A stretch of 64,000 nucleotides of DNA from Diplonema japonicum (GCA_964019335.1 OZ025716.1:429232-493231); one strand, 5' to 3'. Counted from the stretch's first letter, positions 39,414 to 50,168 are shown. Numbers and translations: made by a program. Notes: generated by a model not told the origin, from the sequence alone.

Positions 39414-40232
39414 ATGACAGAACCCGTCCAAAACCAGTGCTTGAGCAGCGGGTACCGCCGTCAGATAGGGTCTTTGGTCGTGGATGGGGATCTTGTGGGG
39501 ATACAGAAGCAGTTTGTTCAGGAGTATATGAACAGCATGAGTACTGGAAAGCTCCAAGAATTCGCTGAGGCATGGTACTCAGCAGACGTGGTGCACAGGT
39601 CTGAGGGACTTCCGTTCAGCTTCCAATCCGATGGGAGGGAGGGTTACCTGAAAAGTTACAACGACTTAATCACAGGGCACTACGGGTCACCCGATGCGGA
39701 GATGCTGATAGCAGTCGACGGCATGGCAAGACTTGCAGAAAAGAATACAAGGTTAGACATGACGGTCACGACAACAGGGAAGCGGGATATGGTGGAGAGG
39801 ATACGGATGGACTTTACGTACAACGACATGTTCCAGGTATCCAATGTGATGATCACCACACCTGACAGTACCAGCTCCGTGTACTCGGCTTGCGGGGCTG
39901 TCATAAAGCCTGTGACAACTAGACAAACCAACCAGTCCTCAAGGAAGTCAGCCCGCAGGTCCCAACCAAGGGAGCCCTCTACTATTGTCCAAGCACCGAG
40001 CTTCCACCGCCCTTGCCTCCACAACCTCTGGGACTCTGTTAGGATCAAGAAAGGTGTCGTCTTGTTGCGCTGCAGGACTTGTGTATCGCAATGGAAGCTT
40101 GCTGCCTCTGAGATTGTGAAGTGCAAGAGCTTCCTCTCCGAGCAGGGGTGCCAGTTGGGTGCGCTTTGTGACAACCTTCATATCCATGCAAGAAAGAAGA
40201 CCTTTGAGGACAGGGTTGCAGAAAGCTCATGA
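39414..40232 (+). CDS. CCCH zinc-finger protein with NTF2-like N-terminus, paralogue 2
   Basis: 272 residues from the ATG at 39414, 11 nt after CACCACAG. It shares with 34744-35613 the N-terminal domain (FAEAWYSADVVHRSEGLPF, DLITGHYGSPDAEM), an identical run KRDMVERIRMDFTYNDMFQ, and the C-terminal LRCRTCVSQWKL plus C-x8-C-x5-C-x3-H finger. The linker differs (QSSRKSARRSQPREP). The two genes flank the helical protein, implying local duplication with conserved segments. Confidence 0.65.
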   Translation: MTEPVQNQCLSSGYRRQIGSLVVDGDLVGIQKQFVQEYMNSMSTGKLQEFAEAWYSADVVHRSEGLPFSFQSDGREGYLKSYNDLITGHYGSPDAEMLIAVDGMARLAEKNTRLDMTVTTTGKRDMVERIRMDFTYNDMFQVSNVMITTPDSTSSVYSACGAVIKPVTTRQTNQSSRKSARRSQPREPSTIVQAPSFHRPCLHNLWDSVRIKKGVVLLRCRTCVSQWKLAASEIVKCKSFLSEQGCQLGALCDNLHIHARKKTFEDRVAESS

Positions 40233-40618
40233 GGCGTAAAACGAATTTTCGTCATGAAAAGGTTTTGTCAAATAACTGATTCATTTCTGTAAAACGAATT
40301 CAGATAAATGAGAACAAGGGAGCGTCTGGCATCCTTTTACTCATACCCTTTTCCCGTCACTTTTTCTTGACGAAGGTTTTTGTTTCACAGTATTGGGAAG
40401 GCAAGATTCGAAGGAAAGGAACAATCCAAACATTTTGCGGCCTGAAGTTTTCCTTACGGACGTTTCTTCCTTCAAGGCGCATCTTCTACAGAGTTGCTAC
40501 AGTGCTAGAGTTCTTCTTAAGCGACAAGACGGCCACGCCCTTTTTAAAGCTCTAGTTCAACTTGGCTCGGGAGACGACTTCCCCGTGGCCGCATCGTAGG
40601 CACGTTTCGCTAAGAAAC

Positions 40619-40667
<49 letters not shown>

Positions 40668-40733
40668 CTTACTCCTCAGTTTATACTTTTTCCCCCTCTC
40701 TTTTTAACCGACACTCCTCTCAAAAGGCCCGGC
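40233..40733. other. Intergenic with possible short unknown exon
   Basis: Two overlapping open frames in 40367-40599 have fair composition (one contains VFLTDVSSFKAHLLQSCYSA), but neither starts with ATG. They may be a decayed or alternatively spliced gene. A CT repeat follows. Confidence 0.3.
40621..40664. repeat. (CT)n microsatellite
   Basis: About 22 uninterrupted CT units. Confidence 0.9.
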
Positions 40734-41306
40734 ATGAGTTGGGTATGGCGATTCATCGATAAGAGTACGATACGGTATCCATTACAGACTAAGGTGCTGG
40801 TGGCGGGATGTCTTACATGTGCTGCGGATGTTTGTGTGCAGAAGTGGATCGAAGGGAGTGATGTAGAAAAGGAACGAACGGGTAGAATTGTGGCGTGGAG
40901 GATGTGTCTGCACACGCCCCTGGCGCACTATTGGTTCAACTACCTCGACAAAGCGTTCGGTGTGTCAATGGCACCTAGGGTGGTCGTCAAAAAGATCTTT
41001 CTTGATCAATGTGTAGCCTCTCCCCTCGTACACCTCCTCTTCCTCCCCTTCATGTCTCTCCTTGAAGGTGCTACTATTGACGATGCTTTTCGGAAGCTTT
41101 CTTCATCTTACATCGACATCATGAAGGCTTCTTTTTACTATTGGCCTTTTGTTCACCTCCTTACTTTTGGGGTCGTCCCTCTCCGACACCGGGTCTTGTT
41201 CACAAGCTTTGCCGGAATGATTTGGATGAGCGTCCTCAGCAGCATGAACCAACGAGCTGTCGATACCCTTCATGGCGAGGCCAATGTGCAGCTTGGCCAA
41301 CAATAG
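40734..41306 (+). CDS. Mpv17/PMP22-family membrane protein
   Basis: 190 residues. It has family landmarks in order: an N-terminal W...YPLQTKVLVAGCL, a first hydrophobic segment, RIVAWRMCLHTPLAHYWFNYL (canonical G-R...G...P..H.WY), KKIFLDQCVASPLVH (canonical K...DQ....P), and ASFYYWPFVHLLTFGVVPLRHRVLF (canonical WP..Q..NF..VP...R). About four transmembrane segments. Members sit in mitochondrial or peroxisomal membranes and form channels. Confidence 0.88.
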   Translation: MSWVWRFIDKSTIRYPLQTKVLVAGCLTCAADVCVQKWIEGSDVEKERTGRIVAWRMCLHTPLAHYWFNYLDKAFGVSMAPRVVVKKIFLDQCVASPLVHLLFLPFMSLLEGATIDDAFRKLSSSYIDIMKASFYYWPFVHLLTFGVVPLRHRVLFTSFAGMIWMSVLSSMNQRAVDTLHGEANVQLGQQ

Positions 41307-41422
41307 ATATATCCGATTTTCGATTATCATTCTCATTTTATTTCAGCAGAGTGCAATGGTTCTTTTGTTGTTTTCTTTTGCTTTTGTCTTTGTTTCTCAT
41401 AACACAGGGGGTAAAAGAAAAC

Positions 41423-42343
41423 ATGAGCATCGTTTTATTTATAAAAGCTCCCTCCATGGAGGTGCAGCAGATAGAAGTTGGCGGAACTGAATCATTGAAA
41501 GAGCTCTATAAAAAGGTGTCTGTTGCCACGGGGATCACACAACAATTCACTTTGCTACATGAAGGCAAGGCGTTGGGGGCTTCAGAGAGTGCAGTGAACG
41601 ACACAAACTTGGAAGAGGGAAGCGAAGTGAACCTGGAGCGGGTGGTGTGTCGTGTTCGCGTAGAAGATTTAAAAGAAGAAAGAAAGGAGATCCAGCAACG
41701 TGTTGCTGAGCAAAAGGGTCTTGTGCTTGAGATCGTAGTGTCGGGAAGCATGCTCGAGATGGATGGTGGGGACATCCCAGAAGGTGTGGAGCACGTTGTT
41801 ATTACCGATCCTGACAACACGGTGGTTGCAATTAAAAGCAGTTTTCTAAGCTACAGCAACATCAAGACCCTCCAGCTGTGCTTGGGAAGCGTGAAGCACA
41901 TAGAAAGCTATTTTTTATCAAGTTCCACAATCACATCCATCGACGTCGCCTCCATGACAGGCGTCACAGTGGTCGACGGATATTTCCTTTTTCAATGTGA
42001 GGAACTCACGTCCTTCACCACACCCTTCAGCCTCCGCAGCATTCCGAGCTACTTCATGTTCCAGTGTAGCGCGCTTGTTTGCGTGGATTTCTCCTCTTTG
42101 ACGGATGTTGCCACCATCGGCAACTGCTTCCTCAGCAATTGCAAAGCATTGAAGAAGATTGACATCACCCCACTTCGCAAGTTGCAAAAGGTGGACAGCT
42201 TTTTCTTAGCAAATTGTTACGCTCTTCACAAGCTGGACTTCAGTCCTCTGAATGGCACCGTCGTATCGGATGAAGGGTTCTTGGACGCGACACGCGTGCC
42301 CATCGAGGAGCGCAATTTGATGCTCTTAGGTCCGAACGTCTAA
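41423..42343 (+). CDS. UBL + BspA-type leucine-rich-repeat protein
   Basis: 306 residues from the ATG at 41423, shortly after CATAACACAG. Residues 1-75 resemble a ubiquitin-like fold (MSIVLFIKAPSMEVQQIEVG, ESLKELYKKVSVATGI, FTLLHEGKALG). After a helical linker, residues about 140-290 are LRR_5/BspA-like repeats (IESYFLSSSTITSIDVASMT, VDGYFLFQCEELTSF, IGNCFLSNCKALKKIDITPL). The N-terminal UBL is shared in type with the UBL-ankyrin genes. A decayed relative lies at 42.7 kb. Confidence 0.7.
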   Translation: MSIVLFIKAPSMEVQQIEVGGTESLKELYKKVSVATGITQQFTLLHEGKALGASESAVNDTNLEEGSEVNLERVVCRVRVEDLKEERKEIQQRVAEQKGLVLEIVVSGSMLEMDGGDIPEGVEHVVITDPDNTVVAIKSSFLSYSNIKTLQLCLGSVKHIESYFLSSSTITSIDVASMTGVTVVDGYFLFQCEELTSFTTPFSLRSIPSYFMFQCSALVCVDFSSLTDVATIGNCFLSNCKALKKIDITPLRKLQKVDSFFLANCYALHKLDFSPLNGTVVSDEGFLDATRVPIEERNLMLLGPNV

Positions 42344-43350
42344 TCTCGGAAAGAAATAAAGGAAAAAATATAAAAGGAAGAGAAATGGAGAACGAATTTT
42401 GACCCCTTTCATATGAACGATTTCCTTACTTGCTTTAAACCCTTTTTCATGACGGAATCCATGTCTGTAAACTCACAACTATCCAGAAAGGTGAAAACAA
42501 CAGCGGGGACCTGTGGGTAAAGATAGAATATGAGTAGGATAACAGTGTTCGTGAAGACAGAAAATGGGGTTCACGATATGGAAGTGTCCTCACCCTAAGT
42601 TGTTTTGGAATTGAAGCTCGTTGACGTGGGGCTGCTTCTGGTGGAGGTGGGGAGCAACGTCGGTGCACTCGTGTTTTAAACGAATTTTAATACTAACATC
42701 ACCTGTGTTCCCAATTACTTCTTGTCGGGGTGCACCTCCCATCAGGACATCGACCTCGCACCACTTATAGGCGCCCGTAGTACTTACTTCTTGCACCTCC
42801 CTAAGGACTGTCGATGCTTCTCACTGGTTGCCTAAAAAGATGAAGAAAGTTAGGAAAGGAATGGAAAACTGAAAGGAAAAAGGAATCCTGGGCGCTGCTT
42901 GTTTATTTTTCGGGCGGCACCTAACCGAAACAAGTACCCTAGAATGTGTAAACGTGTCGTCCAGCGATTATGTTTCACCGCTGCCGTGATACAGTTCAAG
43001 TATCACGGAGGGATGTTCATCTCGAGGCACAGGTGTTGCACGTTAGACTCTGGGTCTTCGAGTATTCAAGTCGTGTTTTCAAAATCTTCTCGGTTAGTTT
43101 AAGGATGCAAAGATTGCTCGTGAGGTAGAGTATATGGGGCAGTAGCTTCTATTGTGTGATCTGTTTTTTGTTCGGTTTCGGCAGTGGCCTTGCGCAATTC
43201 TGCGGAACGTATTCGTCCACCCGTGCCTCGCCACCATGAGGTTGTGCATCCTTCAGCAACATCCCCAAGAGTGGAAAAGAAGTTGCTACGCCAGGCGGCA
43301 ATTAAGTTCATTCTTCTTCTTTATTGGGTGGTGGGGATAACACAGAAATG
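42344..43350. other. Intergenic with an LRR relic
   Basis: Apart from the LRR relic at 42676-42834 there is no confident gene. A stretch at about 43184-43310 has protein-like composition after a pyrimidine-rich GGCAG, but lacks a defined start. Confidence 0.4.
42676..42834 (+). pseudogene. Relic of UBL-LRR gene
   Basis: Translated fragments such as VPNYFLSGCTSHQDIDLAPL match the repeat pattern of the gene at 41423 (YFL..C..L..IDL.PL). The surrounding frame is broken by stops and there is no start. Confidence 0.5.
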
Positions 43351-43600
43351 TGGAAATATAAAGAAGTACATCAGATGTGTTGTTCGCTGTTGACCTCCAT
43401 GTCGGTCATCACCGGTGGCGCCCGAGTGGAAGAACGTACTGATGCTCAGGATGACGAACACAGGCAGCAAACTGCACTGGATCAGAATCTTGGTTACCAG
43501 GGGCACCCTGGCTGGGGTTGAGTTGCACACCCACGCACGACGCGGACGCAGAAGAAGCTATAGCCTAGTGCCCCTGTTATCCTGTTATCAAGTAGACGAT
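43351..43600 (+). repeat. Dispersed repeat, copy 2 (longest)
   Basis: The first 80 bases match 17818-17890. The later part (CAGAATCTTGGTTACC, GGGGCACCC, ACGACGCGG, GCAGAAG) matches 52024-52100. It is adjacent to transposon copy B. Confidence 0.6.
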
Positions 43601-43658
43601 GCTTGAGCAGGGCGCCCTGCCACATACTGTGGCACCCTTAAATAATCTCTTTTTTTTA

Positions 43659-45955
43659 CGCTCTATATTCGCTAAGTGACCCACCAGAACCCGCATTTTG
43701 AAGAGCTAAAAAAATTTCTAATTGCTTTTTCTAGGGCTGGAATGGATTTATTTGCGTCCGGGGCCCAATGTTCGACATATGGAACTTTTTTTTGTAATAA
43801 AAGTTTTTTTGGTGATTTGCCTTACTTTGTACTACACAAAATGAAGCAGCTCCGGTGGAAAAAACACGGCACAAGTGGGGTTCGAACCCTGATGAAAAAA
43901 CCACTGCGTCGGGATTCGAACCCGCGACTCCTGGAACAAGGGGGCCTGACAGGTGAGCACGGTAACCACTCTACCACACAGGAATTCAAAACTCTGACCC
44001 CCCATCTTTACTCAGGCATCCGGCTTAGTGGGTGGAGTAGGTTCCCTTCTTTCCACACCAGATATCCTCCGCATACACACTCACGACGTGCCTCAGTCCA
44101 TCAACACTGTGATGAAATAAACACAGAATAAGAGATGAGCTAAAGGAGGTTCCTGTTCTGGAACGTCCTTGTCTACTTATCTCTACTTATCTACCTCTTT
44201 CCCTGTTCTCGAAGTCTAGTACGAGTTCCATTGCGGTGACTCGTCTCGGTCCGTCGTACTACTTCAGATTCCTGAGCTACTTGATAATGTCTTCTCCGTG
44301 TTTCATCATCAGGCTCCCGCTCACGTGCTTCCTCAGCTCCTACCACTCAGGTGTGCATGAGCGTTTCCTTCCGTTATCTGTTCCAGGGGTGCGTCGGGTA
44401 CGTTTCTAGCATTCTCTTGTCCTGGAGAAGCCGGTCTCGTTTTGCCACCATTTCCAGCAAGTTGCACTGCGTCTTCCTCAGCCGGTGTTGGTGTGATCGG
44501 TGACCAACACAGAATAATGATGAAAAGAAACTAGTACACTGAAGAGTAGGGGTCACCAGAAAAATCTGTTGTTTCTTCAGACGCTTGATCCACCCGACGT
44601 AGAACAGCAGGAAGGGAGGAGGAGGAAGGGGGGGGAGGTACTGATGTCTTCTTCTTTACTTTCTGTTGTCGCTACTGTCTTTGCTGCTGCTACTGCTGCT
44701 GTTACTGTTGTTGCTGCTGCGTTGGGGAGGTTGTATGTCCTCTGTTGTGCCTCGGGTGGCCCTCCCCTGCTTCCTCGGTCTTGTGCTTCTTGTACAAGAT
44801 GAGGCTGGGGTGCCATCCTTTGTTTTTGCCTGCATATGGCACTTCCACCCCGTCTGCTCTGAGATCTCACTTCTTGCCCTCTTTTGTGTAGTGGACCCGG
44901 TAGTGGAGCTCCTTGTGGCTGTACTCCGCTATCGCGATCCTGTCCATCTGGAGTCCTCGTTGTCTGAGGCTCTCTGCTGGAAGGGCTTGCTTGGTCTTTC
45001 CCTTCGAGTTGCCCGTGTGCTCTCAGGAGTAGGAAGTATTCTCCGGTCGTCGTCACTGCTTGTTTCATAGTCTCCGTTCCGTTCAGGCTGGTCATCAAAC
45101 CAGGGCACGCAGGTCAAGGATCTTCCAACGCAAACGTGACCGGTGATCGGTGTAATTCCCACATAAGTACCTTCCAAGCAGAAATAACTTCTGCCCCAAA
45201 GGCAACGTCACTTTCAAATGACTATGCCATTTGGACTGTACGTTGCCCTGTGGTGGACGGCGTAGACGCGCATCTGTCTCTTCAACTATAAACTCCCCTA
45301 CGGAACCCTCTTTGACCTTCTCGTCATCTCCACCGTTTGTATTTGGTGATTACGGCCGAAGTGCAGAGGACAGGACTGTTATGCTTACTGACTAACAACT
45401 AACAATCTTACAATGTTAAGAGCTGTCCTTCCCTCAAAACTGCACTTTTCTCAACTAGACTCCCACAAGCTTACGAAAAGCTTTCGCGGAAATACCGGTT
45501 TAGGCTGCCGTTTCTCCCCTGTGGTGAGCCTAAAAGAAATCCGCTGGAGTGGGGTTTGAACCCGCTTCGCCTAGGTACAGCCCCCCCAACTAGACTACTA
45601 TGCCTTCGAAAACATTTTCGGCTGAACTACTGGTCAGGAAGATGCTGGCTTCTGGGATCGAACCCTGTTAACCATGTTTTTCAAAGGGAAAAGTGCCCAG
45701 TTGCAAAAGTTTGGCAAAAATGGCCAAAACCCAAAATGGCGACTTCCAAGGTCATTTTGGTTGGCCCCCAATATTTTTTTTTTGGAAACTTTTTTTGGAA
45801 CTTCCTTGGAACTCACCGTTCTTTCATGTTCGACATATGGATTTTTTGAAAAAAAAAATTCAATGAACCTTTGGGCATTTTTGGCATTTTTTCCCCCTAT
45901 AGCCCCCTATAACCCCTTTGGGACATAGGGCGGGTCACTTAGCGAATATGGAGCG
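43659..45955. mobile_element. TIR DNA transposon, copy B (2.3 kb, inverted relative to A)
   Basis: Left TIR CGCTCTATATTCGCTAAGTG (one mismatch to copy A) and right TIR reading CTTAGCGAATATGGAGCG, flanked by TTA at 43656-43658 and 45956-45958. The internal sequence is the reverse complement of copy A, with substitutions and small indels throughout. The tRNA-like modules are conserved on the minus strand (about 43873-43985 and 45535-45675); module 3 carries a 12-base insertion. The central minus-strand frame (44577-45098) shares MMTSLNGTETMKQAVTTTGE with the + strand of copy A but then diverges by frameshift. No intact transposase. Confidence 0.8.
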
Positions 45956-45974
45956 TTAAAATTTCTTTTTTTTA

Positions 45975-47960
45975 TGGGAAAAACACTGTTCACGGTAAGC
46001 AAATGTTTTCCACAACCAATGGAATCCTTCAGGGATGCCCGATTTCAGTGGTACTCATCAACGCGCTGTTGGCGGAGAACGACACAGGGGTCCGCTCGCT
46101 GTCTTACGCGGACAATGCATACCTCTTGGCACGGCTCGGTGCGGCGTTGCAGGAAGGCGTAGAAGCGGTGAAACAGGTGGGGATGAAGCTCAACACCAGG
46201 AAGACCAAGACCTTTGCAGTGAACAGGAAGACACCGGAGGTGAAGGTGAAAGGCGAGGAACTGCAGCCGACACGGACAGTAGGAGTACTGGGAGCCAAGC
46301 TGCGGACAGACGGCAGGCTGCAAACCAACGGCGACAGGACGGCGGAAGCACTCGGGACGCTGAGCAGGCTGGGAGCAACGCCGTTGTCCTTTCAGCAGAA
46401 AGCGAAAATCATCAGCAGCACGATCCTACCGAGCTGCCTCTACGACTGCCCATTCTCACCCCCGAAAACGGGACAAATGGCCACGCTGGTGAAGGAGACC
46501 ACGTACGCGCTCTGGGGGCAGAAGTACTGCACCAGGAACCCAGGCACAGTACTATCGGGACACACGAGCCACCCACAGGTGACAGCTGCGTACAGAGCAC
46601 TTATGCTCCTATACAGAGCCTGCAAGAAGGACGACAAGCTGTGGACACGCTGCGACGCCATTGCCAAACGGTACAGCGGGAAGAAGATACCGCTGGGGCC
46701 GGTGGGCATCATGATGGAAAGGTGGCTGCCTCAGATCAAGTTAAGCTGGGCACAGCTGAAGGACACCCACGCCCGAAAAGGAGCCCTACAAGCACTACAT
46801 CAGGGACCGACTCAGGCGGGCGGGAGCACAGGAAATCATGAGCAAACGGAGCACCATGGCGGGCATGGAAGCTGCGGCAGCAGCGGAGACCAACGCGCTG
46901 TGGAGGAAGCTGGTGGTGACGGACCCGATTGCAGCAAGGGACATGCGAAGAATCATCTCAGGGGCGGTGTTCTACATCAACCCACGGGGATGGCGCACGG
47001 ACACGGTGGAGCACATCCCGATGGCGGAAGGAGAAGAGGACGAGGATGAAGACGACGCTGAAGATGACCAAGAAGAAGAAGAAGAGGAAGGACAGGACAC
47101 AGAAAAGTGGCTGATTGCGGAGGCGAGGAAGCAAGAAGCGAAGCAAGCCGAACCCACGACGGCACACTGCGACATCTGCGGTCAGGAGCAACAGCTGCCC
47201 AACATGCTGGAGCACGCACTGTGGGAGTGTGGAAAGGCCAAAGAAGTGCAACGACGGGAGGAGCACGAAGGAATGACGCGCACGGGGCTGGAACCGTGTA
47301 CCAAGCATCCTGCCAAGGGGAGCCTCGAAGGAACGCAGAGGAACCTGCTGGCGGTGGTGGGGGAGCGGGACGCAGCCCTGCAAGCGAAGAGGCAAGAGGT
47401 GTACCACACACACCAGTAGCTGGAGATCACGCAAGGACAAGAACACCCAGTACCATCGGACAAGGACTTCGGCAAGCTACCGGCAGGGGATGTCCTACGG
47501 GAGTACACGAAGGTGCTGAGGTGGATGCGGCAACCGCTGGTATGCAGGCAGCAGGAACACGTCAGTGTCGACGGTGGAGCTGGCACTGGATTTCGAGAAC
47601 GTGACCGGGAAGACCCTGGGAGGGAAGCTGGGGGATCTCGCAGAAGTACAGCAGAAAGCGAGGAGATTGCATGGATTGATGAAGAAGATCTGGCACACAT
47701 GGGAGCTAGGAAGGGTACTGAAGAAGGTGAAAGGAAGGAGGGCCTTCCCAGCTGAGCCGTGCACAAGGGTGCACACACTACGATCCATCGGGAGGACAAA
47801 GGCGGTGATCGGATGGAACAGGAGGGCGATATTTGCATCACGGCGTTGAAAGGACAATGGGCAAGAGAACGAAGAGAAAGAGCGGCCAGGCTGGGGAGAA
47901 GGCCGGCAAGACCACCAAAGGAGGAGAAACCGCTGCTGAAAGGGGATAGGTGCAGGTAGA
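45975..47960 (+). pseudogene. 5'-truncated, frameshifted LINE reverse transcriptase
   Basis: Begins about 20 bp after the right end of transposon B, in the middle of a reverse transcriptase. GILQGCPISVVLINALLA is the RT motif B region, and SYADNAYLLA corresponds to the catalytic YADD, with the last Asp replaced by Asn. A thumb-like region follows to about 46790, where the frame shifts (HYIRDRLRRAGAQEI continues in another frame). A C-terminal zinc-knuckle-like CDICGQ...HALWEC lies at 47168-47230. Stops and further frame changes follow to about 47960. All motifs upstream of B are missing. Not functional. Confidence 0.75.
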
Positions 47961-48237
47961 GGAAGAGAACAAGGGGGCGTCTCACAAAGACTTCCTTTAA
48001 CTCATATATTTTTTATTACGTTTATACGTTTTTTATTTCCTCTTTTCATTTCTCGTTTGCAGGATTTCTTGCTTTTCTCCTTTTTCGCCTTTGAACTTAG
48101 AAAACAGCTGACTCCCTTTCTCACTTAAACTCTTTCGTGGTTTTTTCAAAAGAAAATACCCAATCGGCCGGGCTTCTCACAAAGACCTCCTTACTCATTT
48201 GTAACTTTTTACGTTCTAAGGGTGACAAAGAAAAAGA

Positions 48238-49299
48238 ATGGACATCTTTATTAAAGCTGGTGACCAGACACTCCCGTACACCCTGCATACCGACGACGTG
48301 GCAAGTACCGTGTTGTCTTGGGTCGAAGGTGAGACTGGGCTGCATGCCGACCTGCTCCATGTGGAGCACGAAGGGGCAATAGTCGCGAACAAAAGCCCTC
48401 TTGCTGGGTTAGCTATCTGCGGTGGCGACACACTACACGTTGCGGTGAATAAGGACAGGCTGGTACCGTTTGTGAATGAGGGGATGGTCAGGGTGCAGTT
48501 GGATAGCTTGGACCCGCAGACGGACGCCGTTGCTCTTCCCATCAGGCTGCAGTACACAGCTGAGCGCGCTGCAAGTTCTGCAGTGCAGCATTTCTTAGAA
48601 GGAGGGAATTCCGCCGTCATCATCGCAGGGTGCGACAACACGCATGGGACCAGGTGCTTCCGGGAGATACTGGAGCAGGTTTGCGAAAAGACCGGTCCCG
48701 GCAAGGAAGTCATGATCGTTACCGTTCGTGGTTACAAGCTTGTGGACATGGTGAAGTGGGGCCTAGGGTCAGGGGAGAACGATGTAAAGATAATAGAAGA
48801 TCCGGCCCGGCGGGTCACCTTGCGGGGTTGCAGTGTGCACAATAGTGAGGATGTGCTGGACGTGTACAGCCATTGTGCCAAAGAGTTGTATATACACACC
48901 ATCAGCATGAGCCATAGGCCGGGCGGCGAGACAAAAATCGCGATTTTCACCGACCGTAACTGTGACCCCCCGGCGGTTCTCACCCTTGCGCAGATGAGAT
49001 GGGACCACGCGGAAGTTGCCAATCAGCAGAGGGTCTTGCGATCCATCATAACTTCCTACCCACGTAAGCGGCACCACCCTTACCGCGATTCTCGTTTCAC
49101 ACGTCTTCTTCAAAACAACCTGTCTGACCCTACATCCTACACAGCCCTTGTCGGGGCTGTCTCGGCTTCTCCTGACCGCATCGAGCAGACAGCCGACGTC
49201 ATCGAAATGCTACGTGACGCGACGCAGTGTGGCAAGGCCTCTACGACAACAGACGAAGGGGAGAGAGGTGGGCTTGGCAAGCGAGCAGGATGTGTCTAA
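48238..49299 (+). CDS. UBL + degenerate kinesin-motor-like protein
   Basis: 353 residues. Residues 1-72 look ubiquitin-like (MDIFIKAGDQTLPYTLHTDD ... GGDTLHVAV). The rest follows a kinesin motor in order: SAVQHFLEGGNSAVIIAGCD at the P-loop position, but with DNTHGTR instead of GQTGSGKT; VKIIEDPARRVTLRGCSVHN (canonical ED..G..V.GL); MSHRPGGETKIAIF at switch I (SSRSH); a shortened switch II; and HHPYRDSRFTRLLQNNLSD (canonical PYRDSKLTRLL) near the end. Nucleotide-binding residues are lost, so it is probably a non-motor scaffold. The alignment is by eye. Confidence 0.65.
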   Translation: MDIFIKAGDQTLPYTLHTDDVASTVLSWVEGETGLHADLLHVEHEGAIVANKSPLAGLAICGGDTLHVAVNKDRLVPFVNEGMVRVQLDSLDPQTDAVALPIRLQYTAERAASSAVQHFLEGGNSAVIIAGCDNTHGTRCFREILEQVCEKTGPGKEVMIVTVRGYKLVDMVKWGLGSGENDVKIIEDPARRVTLRGCSVHNSEDVLDVYSHCAKELYIHTISMSHRPGGETKIAIFTDRNCDPPAVLTLAQMRWDHAEVANQQRVLRSIITSYPRKRHHPYRDSRFTRLLQNNLSDPTSYTALVGAVSASPDRIEQTADVIEMLRDATQCGKASTTTDEGERGGLGKRAGCV

Positions 49300-49766
49300 A
49301 ATTAAAAGACAGGAAGAAAGAAATAACAACGCGGTGTGGGCGGAAGAAAAAGCTAGTGGGTAGAAAACCATTCTATTAAGTCGTGTATCCCACAAAACAC
49401 CCCAGACCTGTTGTCTGGGGACAGAAACGCAAAACAATAAAAAAAGAAAGAATGAACGATATGACAGTGTTCGTGAAGTAACCTAGTCCTGCACACCAAG
49501 TCGCAGGACGGGCAGACCCTCCCGCGGGTGGTCAAGACTCCATCCATGGCCCATGGAACAGCTTGGTTCGTTCTGTCCGGGCGTTCTTAAAGGCAACGTT
49601 TTCCCACTTTACTGTGCAAATTACCGATCTTTTTTTTTTAAAGACCTATAACTTAGTGTCCTTCCTCTTGCTTTTTCTCGCTTTTTTTAAGTTGTCTTCT
49701 TTTAAATCTGCCGCTGTGGAGAAACAAAAACTGTCAAAACTTAAGACCTCAACCCATACCATACCT

Positions 49767-49852
<86 letters not shown>

Positions 49853-50168
49853 GCCCATGCCTAGCAATGCAGTAGCGAAGGTAGTGATTGATCAGAGCGT
49901 CGACAAAAAATGTGGGGGCGGCTGCAGGATTTGAGTCTTGCTGATACGTACGTGCCGAACGTGACAAAAGTTCAATTTGTATGATGGGAGTAGGAGCAAG
50001 CAGGTTGGTGTTCCAAGGGGCTAAGGACAATGACCCTTTACAGGAGACAGTGACAGAATGGGAGGAGAAATCGAAAATTGTTCTGAGGCTCCACAAAGGA
50101 TCAGCCATCTCCTTTCTCTTTCTTATCGCGATACCCAAACCCCAACACGAACTGATGTGACTTTCACC
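49300..50168. other. Intergenic with a hexamer array
   Basis: No gene of normal size. After the hexamer array a short frame (MPMPSNAVAKVVIDQSVDKK, then CGGGC) ends at 49934; it could be a small peptide or part of a spliced gene with 50169-50294. Confidence 0.35.
49755..49860. repeat. (CCCATA)n hexanucleotide array
   Basis: About 17 units of CCCATA with few variants (CCTATA near the start, CCCATG at the end). It resembles telomere-type G/C-skewed hexamers but sits inside the gene array. Confidence 0.85.
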
